A stretch of 64,000 nucleotides of DNA from Methyloprofundus sedimenti (GCF_002072955.1 NZ_LPUF01000001.1:653001-717000), one strand, 5' to 3'; positions 10,414 to 19,312 are shown, counted from the first letter of the stretch. The notes: generated from the sequence alone by a model not told the origin. Translations and numbers: made by a program.

Positions 10414-10799
10414 GCGAGACATGGCTGGATGAAATACGCTGGACGGATGATGGGCTAGTACCGGTCATTGCTCAGCAAACGGGTTCGGGAAAAGTGGTTA
10501 TGTTTGCCTGGATGAATCGTGAGTCTTTGGCTTTAAGTTATACAGGTGGCTATGCCGTTTATTGGTCGCGTTCACGTAATAAATTATGGCGTAAGGGTGA
10601 AGAATCCGGCAACAGGCAAAAGATTGTATCAATCTCTATAGATTGTGATGAGGATGTGTTATTGCTAGAAATAGAGCAAGAAGGCGGTATTTCTTGCCAT
10701 ACAGGCAGGGAAAGCTGCTTTTATAGAACTTTGCAGGATGGGGTTTGGCAAAAGAATTCTCCTGTCTTGAAAGATCCTGCAGAGATATATAAAAAATAA
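10410..10799 (+). CDS. hisI: Phosphoribosyl-AMP cyclohydrolase
   Basis: This enzyme opens the purine ring of PR-AMP in the third step of histidine synthesis. It is a single-domain protein of 129 aa with the metal-binding motif [11 protein letters not shown] and the cysteine motif [15 protein letters not shown]. The start is GTG at 10410, inside the hisF stop region. The pyrophosphohydrolase step is encoded separately by hisE downstream, unlike the fused HisIE of enterobacteria. Confidence 0.96.
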   Translation: MSETWLDEIRWTDDGLVPVIAQQTGSGKVVMFAWMNRESLALSYTGGYAVYWSRSRNKLWRKGEESGNRQKIVSISIDCDEDVLLLEIEQEGGISCHTGRESCFYRTLQDGVWQKNSPVLKDPAEIYKK

Positions 10800-10815
10800 A
10801 AAATACTATAAGGCT

Positions 10816-10860
10816 TGGCTTTAGCCCGCCTTTAATGCGGAAACAGGCGGGCTAAAGCCA
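10816..10860. repeat. REP-like perfect inverted repeat between hisI and hisE
   Basis: Two 16-bp arms, TGGCTTTAGCCCGCCT at 10816-10831 and its exact complement at 10845-10860, enclose a 13-nt loop. The flank TAGGGCG reads like part of the same unit on the other strand. A degenerate single arm (TAGGGCCGACTTTAGTCCGC) lies near 55084, which suggests a dispersed family. There is no T-run, so it is more likely a REP-type element or an mRNA stabiliser than a terminator. Confidence 0.7.
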
Positions 10861-10892
10861 CGCCCTACGCGCCATCTTTATAGGGAGTAAGT

Positions 10893-11210
10893 ATGAGTGA
10901 AGTTTTAACTGAATTGGCTGTTATTCTGGAGCAACGCAAGCAAGAGTCAGCGGAGTCTTCGTATGTCGCGAGTTTATATGCAAAAGGTTTGGACACCATT
11001 TTAAAGAAAATTGGTGAAGAAGCGACCGAAACAGTTATCGCAGCCAAGGATGGAAATAAAGAGCAGATTATTTATGAAACGGCAGATTTGTGGTTTCATT
11101 GCATGGTATTGCTTGCCGAACAAGGTCTGCATCCTGATGATGTCTTAAATGAATTACAGCGACGTTTTGGTTTGTCTGGTCTGAAAGAAAAAGCGCAGCG
11201 TCAGAAATAA
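10893..11210 (+). CDS. hisE: Phosphoribosyl-ATP pyrophosphatase
   Basis: This enzyme hydrolyses PR-ATP to PR-AMP in the second step of histidine synthesis. The 105-aa MazG-like all-helical protein has the acidic metal-binding signature [15 protein letters not shown] and the later ETADLWFH motif. It is separated from hisI by a 93-bp gap containing a strong palindrome. tatA begins 54 bp after it, an arrangement common in proteobacteria. Confidence 0.95.
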   Translation: MSEVLTELAVILEQRKQESAESSYVASLYAKGLDTILKKIGEEATETVIAAKDGNKEQIIYETADLWFHCMVLLAEQGLHPDDVLNELQRRFGLSGLKEKAQRQK

Positions 11211-11263
11211 GCATGCTTCGCAGGGTGGCAGCGGGAAGTATAATAACCTAAAGAGGAATTATC

Positions 11264-11500
11264 ATGGGAATCAGTGTAACTCAGTTATTAATTGTATTAG
11301 TCATTGTGATTGTTTTATTTGGCACCAAGCGTCTGCGTAATATGGGCGGTGATATAGGGGGGGCTATAAAGGGCTTTCGCTCAGCAATGAAAGAGGGTGA
11401 AGAAGATAAAAATCTGACAGAAAAAGAGAGTGATGTTATTGATGCTGAAGTGATTGATACCGAAGTGACAGAAAAAAAATCAGAGCAAGATAAAGTTTAA
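11264..11500 (+). CDS. tatA: Twin-arginine translocase subunit TatA
   Basis: TatA oligomers form the pore or weakened membrane patch through which folded proteins with twin-arginine signals cross. The 78-aa protein has one N-terminal membrane helix (about residues 3-19), the [20 protein letters not shown] hinge and amphipathic helix, and an acidic C-terminal tail. It is followed after 3 bp by tatB and then tatC. Confidence 0.95.
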   Translation: MGISVTQLLIVLVIVIVLFGTKRLRNMGGDIGGAIKGFRSAMKEGEEDKNLTEKESDVIDAEVIDTEVTEKKSEQDKV

Positions 11501-11503
11501 GCC

Positions 11504-11812
11504 ATGTTTGATATAGGTTTTTGGGAACTTTGCATGATCGGTCTGGTCAGCTTGCTGGTTATTGGGCCTGAAAAATTGCCCAAAGTTGCACGTATTACAG
11601 GTTTCTGGTTAGGCAAAACCAGACATATGGTCGCTTCAGTAAAAGAAGAAATCAACGAAGAACTTAAGCAAGAAGAGTTAAGGCAGTTATTAAATGAGCA
11701 GCAGACCAAGATTGATTCCATGACTAAAGACCTGGACTTGAATGGTCAGGCAGAGCAATTTTTAGACGCAACTAAAGAACCGGTGGATAAAGAAAAGCAT
11801 GGTGGAAAATGA
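11504..11812 (+). CDS. tatB: Twin-arginine translocase subunit TatB
   Basis: TatB works with TatC as the receptor for twin-arginine signal peptides. The 102-aa protein begins MFDIGFWELCMIGLVSLLVIGPEKLP, with the TatB-type N-terminal helix and GPEKLP hinge. A long charged amphipathic helix follows. Its end overlaps tatC by 14 bp. Confidence 0.95.
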   Translation: MFDIGFWELCMIGLVSLLVIGPEKLPKVARITGFWLGKTRHMVASVKEEINEELKQEELRQLLNEQQTKIDSMTKDLDLNGQAEQFLDATKEPVDKEKHGGK

Positions 11813-12554
11813 AGAACAGGAACAGCCATTAATTTCTCATCTTGTTGAGTTACGTAATCGTTTATTAAGGGTTGTTGTAACAGTTTTGCTGATTTTTCTG
11901 GCAATGGCTCCTTTTGCCAACGAGATTTATAGTTTCTTGGCCAAACCCTTGATGCAATTTTTACCTGCCGATACATCGATGGTAGCGATTGATGTCGTCT
12001 CACCATTTTTAACGCCGTTTAAACTGGTTTTGGTCGCCTCAATATTTATTGCAATACCGGTTATTTTGTATCAATTCTGGGCTTTTGTTGCTCCTGGGCT
12101 GTATGCACATGAAAAGCGAATGATCGCTCCTTTGTTAATTGCCAGTACGCTTTTATTCATATTAGGAATGGTGTTTGCTTATTTTGTAGTATTCCCCCTG
12201 GTCTTCGGTTTTCTCACCTCTGCAGCACCTGTCGGTGTGTCAGTGATGACCGACATTGCCAAATATCTGGACTTTGTGCTGACGATGTTCTTTGCCTTTG
12301 GAATGGCATTTGAAGTACCCATTGTCACGATAGTATTGGTATGGGTAGGTGTTTTTACTCCTCAACAATTAGCTGAAAAGCGTCCCTATATTATTGTTGC
12401 CGCTTTTATCATAGGCATGTTTTTAACCCCGCCTGATGCTATTTCTCAAACTTTGCTTGCAGTCCCGATTTGGTTGCTATTTGAAACAGGTTTGTTATTT
12501 TCCCGCTTGTTTGTCAGAAAATCCGACTCTAAGCAGATAGCATCCGATAAATAA
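11799..12554 (+). CDS. tatC: Twin-arginine translocase subunit TatC
   Basis: TatC is the polytopic core of the Tat receptor that recognises the twin-arginine motif. The 251-aa protein has the family N-terminus PLISHLVELRNRLLR and six predicted membrane helices, with the conserved segment FWAFVAPGLYAHEKR near residue 90. It starts inside tatB. After it comes a 396-bp gene-free stretch. Confidence 0.97.
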   Translation: MVENEEQEQPLISHLVELRNRLLRVVVTVLLIFLAMAPFANEIYSFLAKPLMQFLPADTSMVAIDVVSPFLTPFKLVLVASIFIAIPVILYQFWAFVAPGLYAHEKRMIAPLLIASTLLFILGMVFAYFVVFPLVFGFLTSAAPVGVSVMTDIAKYLDFVLTMFFAFGMAFEVPIVTIVLVWVGVFTPQQLAEKRPYIIVAAFIIGMFLTPPDAISQTLLAVPIWLLFETGLLFSRLFVRKSDSKQIASDK

Positions 12555-12950
12555 ACGCTGCTTATAAATCGCGTAATCCACTAAATTACCTCATTAGGAT
12601 ACAGGAATCGGTCAATTTGAAGCAGAATTTCAATTAGATTTTTTCTCGGAATAATGGTGCGGATTATTACCATCAAGGCCTGTATTAAGCTGGAATGTAT
12701 GTATACTTCGCGCGGCCACATATGCGGTTTTCTAGCGGCCGATTTTAGCCGATAGCTGCGTTGCTGAAACAGTTGCGTAGCTTGCTATGCGCCTGTTTCA
12801 GCGCCTTGCTTTCGACTAAAATCAACTCGCTATTTGTCAGCATCCGTGACTGCGCGAAGTATAGCTGCAACCTAGAGGTCCCGTGTTTTCAGATTCAAAT
12901 CACTGCTGCAGAGAATCGTGCTCTGTATATTACGCTGAGATAGTCTCAAT
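12555..12950. other. Gene-free stretch between tatC and the DUF3465 gene
   Basis: Nothing in this 396-bp interval looks coding. It contains the long palindromic repeat at 12702-12863 and otherwise no clear promoter or terminator. The 60-codon open frame that crosses the repeat is a by-product of that repeat. Confidence 0.7.
12702..12863. repeat. MITE-like long palindromic element
   Basis: The 162-bp unit has terminal arms TATACTTCGCGC and GCGCGAAGTATA. Inside are nested complementary arms: GATTTTAG...CTAAAATC and GCTGAAACA...TGTTTCAGC. The whole could fold into one long imperfect hairpin. No transposase and no clear target duplication are seen. It looks like a non-autonomous miniature element or an extended REP-type palindrome. 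Confidence 0.7.
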
Positions 12951-13409
12951 ATGAAAAAAATCCTTATTTTATTAATAGCCGTTGCGCTAGTTATTTTTGA
13001 GGCTTACCAGGGGCAAGATTCGCCTTTATCCACGGAGGGATTATTACAAACTTTCACTAGTGACAATAGTGTAAATGTTAATGACGGCCTTCAACGTGCT
13101 TTTAAAAATAGACAAAGTGACCTGCAGATTCAGGGAAAAGGTGTAGTGATAAAAGTATTACGAGATGACACTAAAGGCTCAAGACATCAAAAGTTTATTA
13201 TCAGGGCTGGAGCGGAGCAAAGCGTGTTGGTGGCTCACAATATAGATTTGGCACCAAGACTTGACGGTTTGAAAAAAGGCGATGCAGTTGAGTTCAATGG
13301 CGAGTATGAATGGAATGCAAAAGGCGGTGTTATTCATTGGACGCATAAAGATCCAAAAGGCTATCATGTTCCTGGATGGCTAAAATATAATGGCAGGATT
13401 TATCAATAA
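12951..13409 (+). CDS. Exported DUF3465 protein
   Basis: This 152-aa protein begins with a hydrophobic signal or anchor segment (residues 2-16, KKILILLIAVALVIF). The mature part matches the DUF3465 pattern, with GKGVVIKVLRDDTKGSRHQKF and WTHKDPKGYHVPGWLKYNG. The fold resembles a small OB-like periplasmic protein and the function is unknown. Its stop overlaps the start of the next gene by one base. Confidence 0.75.
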   Translation: MKKILILLIAVALVIFEAYQGQDSPLSTEGLLQTFTSDNSVNVNDGLQRAFKNRQSDLQIQGKGVVIKVLRDDTKGSRHQKFIIRAGAEQSVLVAHNIDLAPRLDGLKKGDAVEFNGEYEWNAKGGVIHWTHKDPKGYHVPGWLKYNGRIYQ

Positions 13410-14146
13410 TGACGGCAAAAAAAAATATTTTAATTACGGGCGGAGCAAAAAGAGTAGGTGCTCATTGTGTGCGCTATTTACATGCGCAAGGCGCTAATAT
13501 TTTACTGCATTATCGTGCATCTAAAGACGACGCTGTAACTCTAGCTGATGAGCTGAATGGGCTACGGCCCGATTCCGTACGGATTTATCAAGCTGAATTG
13601 CAGAATATAAAAGCCTTGCAAGGATTGGCAAATGCAGCTGAACAGGCATGGGGCGGTGTAGATGTTTTAGTCAATAATGCCTCGGCATTTTATGTCACTT
13701 GTATGGGTGAGGTAACTGAATCACAATGGGATGATTTGCTGGGAAGTAATTTAAAGTCCCCCTTTTTCTTAATTCAGGCACTCACTCCAGTATTGCAAAA
13801 AAGGAATGGGTGTGTGGTTAATATAGTTGATATTCATGCAGAACGAGGATTAGAGGGATACCCCGTTTATTCCATTGCAAAGGCAGGTTTGGCGGCTTTG
13901 ACAAAGATACTTGCTAAAGAATTAGCCCCGCAGATACGGGTTAATGCAGTGGCTCCAGGTGCGATTTTATGGCCTGATCATGAACTTGCAGAGCAACAAA
14001 AACAGGAAGTGCAGGCTAAAATTGCGTTGCAACGTACTGGTTGCCCTGATGATATTGCCAAGGCGATTGCTTTTTTAATTTATGATGCCGAGTATGTGAC
14101 AGGTCAAGTCATAACGGTAGATGGCGGGCGTACCTTATTTAGCTAG
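13409..14146 (+). CDS. Pteridine reductase, short-chain dehydrogenase family
   Basis: This is a short-chain dehydrogenase of 245 aa. The N-terminal cofactor motif is TGGAKRVGAH, where the Arg after the glycines favours NADPH as in FolM and PTR1. NNAS lies near residue 90, and the catalytic Tyr-Lys pair in YPVYSIAKAGL near 150. It faces folK and folB on the other strand, overlapping folK by 12 bp, and this folate neighbourhood supports dihydropteridine reduction. Confidence 0.85.
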   Translation: MTAKKNILITGGAKRVGAHCVRYLHAQGANILLHYRASKDDAVTLADELNGLRPDSVRIYQAELQNIKALQGLANAAEQAWGGVDVLVNNASAFYVTCMGEVTESQWDDLLGSNLKSPFFLIQALTPVLQKRNGCVVNIVDIHAERGLEGYPVYSIAKAGLAALTKILAKELAPQIRVNAVAPGAILWPDHELAEQQKQEVQAKIALQRTGCPDDIAKAIAFLIYDAEYVTGQVITVDGGRTLFS

Positions 14147-14644
14147 GCTCTTTATACCTGGTAAATAGGGTATTTTCTGTTGCTTAGCAGTACTTTTATC
14201 GAATTCCTGCCAAAGTTTTTGGTAACAGATATTCTTGACGGGATGATGCCGTTCAGGCGCAATTTCAGCGAGAGGTTCAAGTACAAACGCATAATTGAGA
14301 ATATCATTGTGCGGGATAGTGAGTGTTTCTGTGGAGATCACTTGTTGATCATACAAGAGTAGATCCAGATCCAGCGTGCGCGAGGAAAATTTTTCTTTAG
14401 TCCGTATCCGGTCGTGATCAGTCTCTATATTTTTTAGCTGCATGGCGATGTGTAGAGGGTCATGGTCGCTGTAAAAAGAAATGACCAGATTTAAAAAGGC
14501 ATCTCCCGAAAAACCGACCGGTGCTGATTCATATACACTGGAATAGGTGAGGCTGCCAAACCTGTGCTGCAATACCTCAAGAGCAGAAGAAATATTATGC
14601 TCTCGATTGATATTGCTACCTATGCTGATAAAACAAAGCGGCAT
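14135..14644 (-). CDS. folK: 6-hydroxymethyl-7,8-dihydropterin pyrophosphokinase
   Basis: HPPK transfers pyrophosphate from ATP to hydroxymethyl-dihydropterin in folate synthesis. The 169-aa protein starts MPLCFISIGSNINREHNI and has SSVYESAPVGF, the FSSRTLDLDLLLYDQQ signature with the catalytic acidic residues, and IPHNDILNYAFVLEPLAEIAP. It lies 2 bp after folB on the same strand, so the two are probably co-transcribed. Confidence 0.95.
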   Translation of the reverse strand: MPLCFISIGSNINREHNISSALEVLQHRFGSLTYSSVYESAPVGFSGDAFLNLVISFYSDHDPLHIAMQLKNIETDHDRIRTKEKFSSRTLDLDLLLYDQQVISTETLTIPHNDILNYAFVLEPLAEIAPERHHPVKNICYQKLWQEFDKSTAKQQKIPYLPGIKSLAK

Positions 14645-14646
14645 TT

Positions 14647-15000
14647 TTACTTCACGCCGCGTTCAATAATAATACCGACATCACTGGCACCGCTGATCGC
14701 ACCTTTTTTATTCAGTGTTAGCTTGACCCAGGGGACCTTAAATTCTTTACGAATCGTGCTGATGATTTCTTCAGCAAGTTTTTCAACCAGAAAAAAATTA
14801 CTTTGTTCAACAAAGCTTATAACGTGTTGGGAAACAGCCTTGTAGTCTAATGTGTTTTCTATATCATCTGTGGCAGCCGCTTTCTGGATGTCATGAGCCA
14901 TTTCAATATCCAGAATAACTGTTTGTTTGGTTTTGCGTTCCCAGTCATAAATACCGATAATTGTATCAATTTTCAAGCCACCTAAAAAAATAATGTCCAT
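14647..15000 (-). CDS. folB: Dihydroneopterin aldolase
   Basis: FolB cleaves 7,8-dihydroneopterin to 6-hydroxymethyl-dihydropterin and glycolaldehyde, giving the substrate of FolK. The 117-aa protein begins MDIIFLGGLKIDTIIGIYDWERKTKQ, containing the pterin-binding GIYDWER motif. The catalytic Lys region reads NKKGAISGASDVGIIIER. It precedes folK and diverges from plsY. Confidence 0.95.
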   Translation of the reverse strand: MDIIFLGGLKIDTIIGIYDWERKTKQTVILDIEMAHDIQKAAATDDIENTLDYKAVSQHVISFVEQSNFFLVEKLAEEIISTIRKEFKVPWVKLTLNKKGAISGASDVGIIIERGVK

Positions 15001-15109
15001 TAAGACTCCAGTTATTATTATAATTACACCTATTGTTTAGGCAATTGTATCAGGGAATTTACCCTGTTATGCAGTAGTGAACTCATATATTTAAAAATAG
15101 GATAGAAAA

Positions 15110-15682
15110 ATGATCGAATGGCTTTTAATCCCTGCTGCATATTTATTGGGCTCCATTTCCAGTGCAATTATTGTATGTAGAGTGATGGGGCTGCCTGATC
15201 CCCGTGCTGAAGGCTCCGGAAATCCGGGTGCGACTAATGTCATGCGGATTGGCGGGAAAAAAGCGGCTACAATTACTTTATTGGGTGATATGCTCAAAGG
15301 CTTAATACCAGTCTTATTGGCACAAATTTTAGATGTAGGTCCTGTCATTTTATCCGCGGTGGTTCTTGCCGCTTTTTTAGGTCATTTATATCCGGTTTTT
15401 TTTGGTTTTGCAGGTGGAAAAGGGGTGGCTACTTCTTTTGGTGTGCTGTTGGGAGCAAACTGGATGCTTGGTTTGGCCGTGGGTTTAACCTGGTTTGTCG
15501 TTTATAAGCTATTTAAAATTTCTTCTTTGTCCGCTTTAGTTGGGGCAACGCTTGCTCCTTTTTATGTTTATTTAATTATGGGTATGCAGCCACTGGTGTA
15601 TGTGGCTGCTTTGATTGCAGTTATATTAATTTGGCGGCATAAAACGAATATTCAACGTTTATTGGCAGGTGAAGAAAAGTAA
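15110..15682 (+). CDS. plsY: Acyl-phosphate glycerol-3-phosphate acyltransferase PlsY
   Basis: PlsY makes lysophosphatidic acid from acyl phosphate and glycerol-3-phosphate, starting phospholipid synthesis. The 190-aa membrane protein has about five hydrophobic helices and the conserved loops GSGNPGATNVMR (near residue 36), LGHLYPVFFGFAGGKGVAT (near 85) and IWRHKTNIQRLLAGEE at the end. It lies divergent from folB and convergent with tsaD, the usual neighbourhood. Confidence 0.97.
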   Translation: MIEWLLIPAAYLLGSISSAIIVCRVMGLPDPRAEGSGNPGATNVMRIGGKKAATITLLGDMLKGLIPVLLAQILDVGPVILSAVVLAAFLGHLYPVFFGFAGGKGVATSFGVLLGANWMLGLAVGLTWFVVYKLFKISSLSALVGATLAPFYVYLIMGMQPLVYVAALIAVILIWRHKTNIQRLLAGEEK

Positions 15683-15685
15683 CGT

Positions 15686-16708
15686 TTATAACTCATTTGT
15701 TTGTAACAATTCATCTATTGGCCAGCGAGGCCTGGCATTAATGCGTAAAGATTCCTGTTGTTGGGCTAACAGTCGCTGGCAGCCCGCATAGGCAATCATT
15801 GCGCCGTTATCAGTGCAAAATTCAGGCCTGGGAAAAAATATTTCAGCGCTTTCTTTAATGACCATCTGCGTTAATATTTGACGAATGTGGGTGTTAGCGC
15901 TAACTCCTCCGGCAACAACAAGCCGTTTTAATCCCGTTTGTTTAAGGGCGCGTTTGCATTTTATTGCCAGTGTTTCAGCAGTCGCTTGTTGAAAGGCAAG
16001 GGCAACATCAGCTTTGTCCTGTGCTGTTTGCTCGGTTTGGTTGAGTGTATTCATGGTAAAGGTTTTCAGTCCGCTAAAACTGAAGTCCAGGCCGGGGCGG
16101 TCGGTCATGGGACGAGGGAATTTAAATCGATTTGCCTGACCTTGTACTGCAAGCTTTGATAACAAAGGGCCGCCAGGGTAAGCCAGTCCTAGCATTTTTG
16201 CGGCTTTATCAAACGCTTCACCTGCAGCATCATCCAGAGATTCACCCAGCAGCTGATATAAACCGATACCTTTGACTTCGACTAATAGCGTGTGGCCGCC
16301 TGAAACCAGTAAAGCGACAAAAGGAAATTCTGGCGATTGCTCTTCTAACATAGGTGCAAGCAAGTGACCTTCCATATGATGCACGCCTATTGCTGGAATA
16401 TTTAATGACCAGGCCAGGCTTTTGGCGGTAGCTGCACCAACTAACAAAGCCCCTATTAAGCCAGGGCCAGCGGTATAGGCAATGCCTTGAATATCTGTTT
16501 TAGCAAGCTGGCTGTGATGTAGGCATTCATCTATCAGTGGTATAAGTTTGCGTATATGATCGCGTGAGGCCAGTTCAGGAACAATGCCGCCGTATTCATT
16601 GTGCATCGCAACCTGGCTATATAAACTATGGTGGATAAGTCCTTTGTCGCTATGGTAGAGAGCGACTCCAGTTTCATCGCAAGATGTCTCAATTCCTAAA
16701 ATGTACAT
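15686..16708 (-). CDS. tsaD: tRNA N6-adenosine threonylcarbamoyltransferase TsaD
   Basis: TsaD transfers the threonylcarbamoyl group to A37 of ANN-decoding tRNAs, with TsaB and TsaE. The ATG at 16708 gives [19 protein letters not shown], the typical N-terminus. A further upstream ATG at 16765 would add 19 unconserved residues and run through the rpsU promoter, so it was not used. Metal-binding [10 protein letters not shown] and [11 protein letters not shown] are present. The length of 340 aa is normal, and the gene is divergent from rpsU as in many proteobacteria. Confidence 0.96.
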   Translation of the reverse strand: MYILGIETSCDETGVALYHSDKGLIHHSLYSQVAMHNEYGGIVPELASRDHIRKLIPLIDECLHHSQLAKTDIQGIAYTAGPGLIGALLVGAATAKSLAWSLNIPAIGVHHMEGHLLAPMLEEQSPEFPFVALLVSGGHTLLVEVKGIGLYQLLGESLDDAAGEAFDKAAKMLGLAYPGGPLLSKLAVQGQANRFKFPRPMTDRPGLDFSFSGLKTFTMNTLNQTEQTAQDKADVALAFQQATAETLAIKCKRALKQTGLKRLVVAGGVSANTHIRQILTQMVIKESAEIFFPRPEFCTDNGAMIAYAGCQRLLAQQQESLRINARPRWPIDELLQTNEL

Positions 16709-16715
16709 TGATTTT

Positions 16716-16743
16716 TTGATTTTAAAAAAATTACTGCTATAAT
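16716..16743 (+). promoter_or_regulatory. Sigma-70 type promoter for rpsU-dnaG-rpoD
   Basis: A TTGATT -35 box at 16716-16721 and a perfect TATAAT -10 box at 16738-16743 are 16 bp apart, and rpsU starts 78 bp later. The elements lie just beyond the tsaD start on the other strand, in the tsaD-rpsU intergenic region. This is a motif-based prediction. Confidence 0.65.
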
Positions 16744-16821
16744 CGAGGGTTTCGCTAGCTGACAAGTATAGGGTTCAGCTGGCACAATGTGATTTTGAAT
16801 TTTAGCAAACTGGAAAAATTT

Positions 16822-17055
16822 ATGCCCGCAATTAAAGTTAAAGAAAACGAACCATTTGATATTGCTCTTCGCCGTTTTAAACGTTCATGTGAAAAAGCTG
16901 GTGTTCTGTCTGAAGTACGTCGTCGCGAGTTTTATGAAAAACCAACAGCAGAACGTAAACGTAAAGCTGCTGCAGCTGTAAAGCGCCATCTTAAAAAATT
17001 ATCACGTGAGCGTTATGCGTTGAAAAATCTGCGTCGTGGCCGTCCACTGCTGTAA
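16822..17055 (+). CDS. rpsU: 30S ribosomal protein S21
   Basis: S21 is a small basic protein of the 30S platform needed for initiation. The start at 16822 gives [27 protein letters not shown], the standard N-terminus. The frame is open further upstream to 16789 but that extension is not conserved. The 77-aa protein ends in the typical basic tail LRRGRPLL. It is the first gene of the macromolecular synthesis operon. Confidence 0.97.
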   Translation: MPAIKVKENEPFDIALRRFKRSCEKAGVLSEVRRREFYEKPTAERKRKAAAAVKRHLKKLSRERYALKNLRRGRPLL

Positions 17056-17061
17056 GCAAAG

Positions 17062-17511
17062 ATGACTATTATGCAAGCTCGTCTTAAAGACGCAATGAAG
17101 CTGGCAATGAAAAGTCGGGAAAAAGTTCGCTTAGGGACTATCCGATTAATATTATCAGCGATTAAGCAAAGAGAAGTGGACGAACGTATTGTTCTGGATG
17201 ACCAGCAAGTCATTGTTGTGTTGGATAAAATGCTAAAGCAGCGTAGAGAGTCAATCAGACAATATCGTGATGCGAGTCGAGATGATTTGGCTGCAGTGGA
17301 AGAAGCTGAAGTTTTGGTAATACAGGAATTCTTGCCTCAAGAATTGACTGAAGAAGAAATTAGTGACTTGGTTAAGTCGGCTATTGCAGATAGTTCGGCA
17401 AGCTCAATTAAGGATATGGGTAAGGTCATGGCAATATTAAAGCCGGCCATGCAAGGACGAGCAGATATGGCTGTGGTAAGCACAAAAATAAAGGCGATGT
17501 TAGCGACTTAA
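17062..17511 (+). CDS. GatB/YqeY domain protein
   Basis: This 149-aa helical protein belongs to the YqeY family (MQARLKDAMKLAMKSREKVRLGTIRLILSAIKQREVDER), related to the C-terminal tRNA-binding domain of GatB. Its cellular role is not well defined. The position between rpsU and dnaG is typical. Translation may start at 17062 or at the ATG three codons later. Confidence 0.93.
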   Translation: MTIMQARLKDAMKLAMKSREKVRLGTIRLILSAIKQREVDERIVLDDQQVIVVLDKMLKQRRESIRQYRDASRDDLAAVEEAEVLVIQEFLPQELTEEEISDLVKSAIADSSASSIKDMGKVMAILKPAMQGRADMAVVSTKIKAMLAT

Positions 17512-17524
17512 GGCTTAGCTGATT

Positions 17525-19267
17525 ATGGCTGGCAAAATCCCCCGATCATTTATAGATGACCTGTTGGCCAGGGTTGATATTGTTGACCTGGTAGATTCTT
17601 ATGTTCCGCTGAAGAAATCAGGTAGTAGTTATGTTGCTCGTTGCCCTTTTCATACTGAAAAAACACCCAGTTTTGTGGTAACACGTAATAAGCAGCTTTA
17701 TCATTGCTTCGGCTGCGACGCGGGTGGCAACGCCATTAATTTTTTAATGGATTATAGTCATCTTAATTTTGTTGAGGCTGTGGAAGATCTAGCAGATTTT
17801 GTCGGTGTACCCGTGCCGAGAGAATCAGCTAATAGGGCAATAAAGAAGGATAATGTAACTGAAATTTTTCAGGTGCTTGAGCAGGTTGCTGGTTTTTATG
17901 TTCAGCAGTTACGTGAAAATGAGTCAGCTAAGGTAGCAATCGATTACCTTAAATCCCGTGGTTTGAGTGGCGAGATAGCGCGTGAGTATCAGATCGGTTT
18001 TGCGCCTGATGGCTGGGATACATTATTAAAGCGGTTTAATGCCCGGCAGCTTATTGAAGCGGGATTGGCGATACCCAAAGAAAATGGTTCGGTTTATGAT
18101 CGTTTCCGTGGCCGTGTGGTTTTCCCTATCCGCGATAGAAGAAGCAGAAAGGGCCAAGTTTTGGGCTTTGGTGGCCGGGTTCTGGATGACTCTTTGCCTA
18201 AATATTTGAACTCACCTGAGACAGCTGTTTTTCATAAAGGACGTGAGGTTTATGGTTTGTATGAGTTGCTCGCCAGGAACTCAAAACCAGAACGGATTGT
18301 TGTAGTCGAAGGTTATATGGATGTGATTGCGCTGGCTCAGTTTGGTGCAGCTTGTGCGGTGGCAACTTTGGGAACGGCAACATCAAAGGAACACCTGGAA
18401 TTATTGTTCCGCTTTAGTTCAGAAATTGTATTATGTTTTGATGGGGATAAAGCTGGAAGAGAGGCTACCTGGCGTGCAGTTCTATCGGCTTTTCCCAGTC
18501 TTAGGGATGGCAGGCAGGTAAAAATAATGCAGTTACCCTTGGGTAGCGACCCGGATACATTTATCAGAGATCGGGGGCTGGAAGAATTTGAGCGTAGTGT
18601 GCAGTCGGCACAAGCCTTATCGGATTATTTTTTTGCACGAGTTAAACAAGGCTTAAGTCTTCGTAACCTTGAAGGCCAGGTTAATTTAGCTAAAAAAGTA
18701 ACTGAATATTGGGGAAATTTGCCAAATGGTGAATTTCAGCTGCAGATGGAAAAGCAGTTAAGAAGCCTATGTAATATAGAGGGGCTGGATTTATTTGAAA
18801 ACCACGCTAAACTTAAAAAACAAATAGAGAATAAGAGGCTTGTTGACAAGCAGAGGCGCGACGATAATTCATTTACGCCTGTAAGAGTAGCTATTTCTTT
18901 ACTGTTACAATACCCTGATTTTATAGAAGTAATTGAGCAAAAAGAAATAAACTGGCAGTCTATTAATTTGCGCGGTGCTGATTTGTTAAAAGAGGTGGTT
19001 GAAATTATTTTGCAGAGTCCCAATATTAAACCATCACAGTTGTTAGAATATTTTCGAGATCATGAATATGAGAAGCATGTTAAAAAAGTAGTTAATGATC
19101 ATTTTCTTATTTCGGGAAAAGAAGAGCTAAAAGAAGAGTTTTCAGGCGCAGTAGATAGGTTAATTCAACAGGGAAGGGATGCTCGTTTTGCTGAGTTAAA
19201 TGCAAATGTGAGTGACTTAAGTGCATATGAGTTGCAGGAAATGCTAGCACATACTAAGCGCAGATAG
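17525..19267 (+). CDS. dnaG: DNA primase
   Basis: DnaG synthesises RNA primers at the replication fork and is recruited by DnaB. The 580-aa protein has the N-terminal CHC2 zinc domain (CPFHTEKTPSF and HCFGCDAGGNAINF, residues 38-70), the primase core with YLNSPETAVFHKG, the TOPRIM domain (VVEGYMDVIAL near 260, then CFDGDKAGREA), and a C-terminal DnaB-interaction region. It is the third gene of the operon. Confidence 0.97.
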   Translation: MAGKIPRSFIDDLLARVDIVDLVDSYVPLKKSGSSYVARCPFHTEKTPSFVVTRNKQLYHCFGCDAGGNAINFLMDYSHLNFVEAVEDLADFVGVPVPRESANRAIKKDNVTEIFQVLEQVAGFYVQQLRENESAKVAIDYLKSRGLSGEIAREYQIGFAPDGWDTLLKRFNARQLIEAGLAIPKENGSVYDRFRGRVVFPIRDRRSRKGQVLGFGGRVLDDSLPKYLNSPETAVFHKGREVYGLYELLARNSKPERIVVVEGYMDVIALAQFGAACAVATLGTATSKEHLELLFRFSSEIVLCFDGDKAGREATWRAVLSAFPSLRDGRQVKIMQLPLGSDPDTFIRDRGLEEFERSVQSAQALSDYFFARVKQGLSLRNLEGQVNLAKKVTEYWGNLPNGEFQLQMEKQLRSLCNIEGLDLFENHAKLKKQIENKRLVDKQRRDDNSFTPVRVAISLLLQYPDFIEVIEQKEINWQSINLRGADLLKEVVEIILQSPNIKPSQLLEYFRDHEYEKHVKKVVNDHFLISGKEELKEEFSGAVDRLIQQGRDARFAELNANVSDLSAYELQEMLAHTKRR

Positions 19268-19278
19268 TGTAATTTTCT

Positions 19279-19301
19279 CATGCCATACGGCATGGATTTT
19301 T
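19279..19301 (+). terminator. Terminator-like hairpin between dnaG and rpoD
   Basis: The arms CATGCC and GGCATG (19279-19284 and 19289-19294) enclose a 4-nt loop and are followed by GATTTTT. With only 6 pairs it is probably leaky. It would lower rpoD read-through from the rpsU promoter or act as a processing site, in line with the graded expression known for this operon in E. coli. Confidence 0.55.
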
Positions 19302-19312
19302 AAGAGTACATC

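Noticed and set aside
12761-12943. 60-codon plus-strand frame after tatC
   Set aside because: It lies mostly within the palindromic element, has no ribosome site and no protein-like composition.
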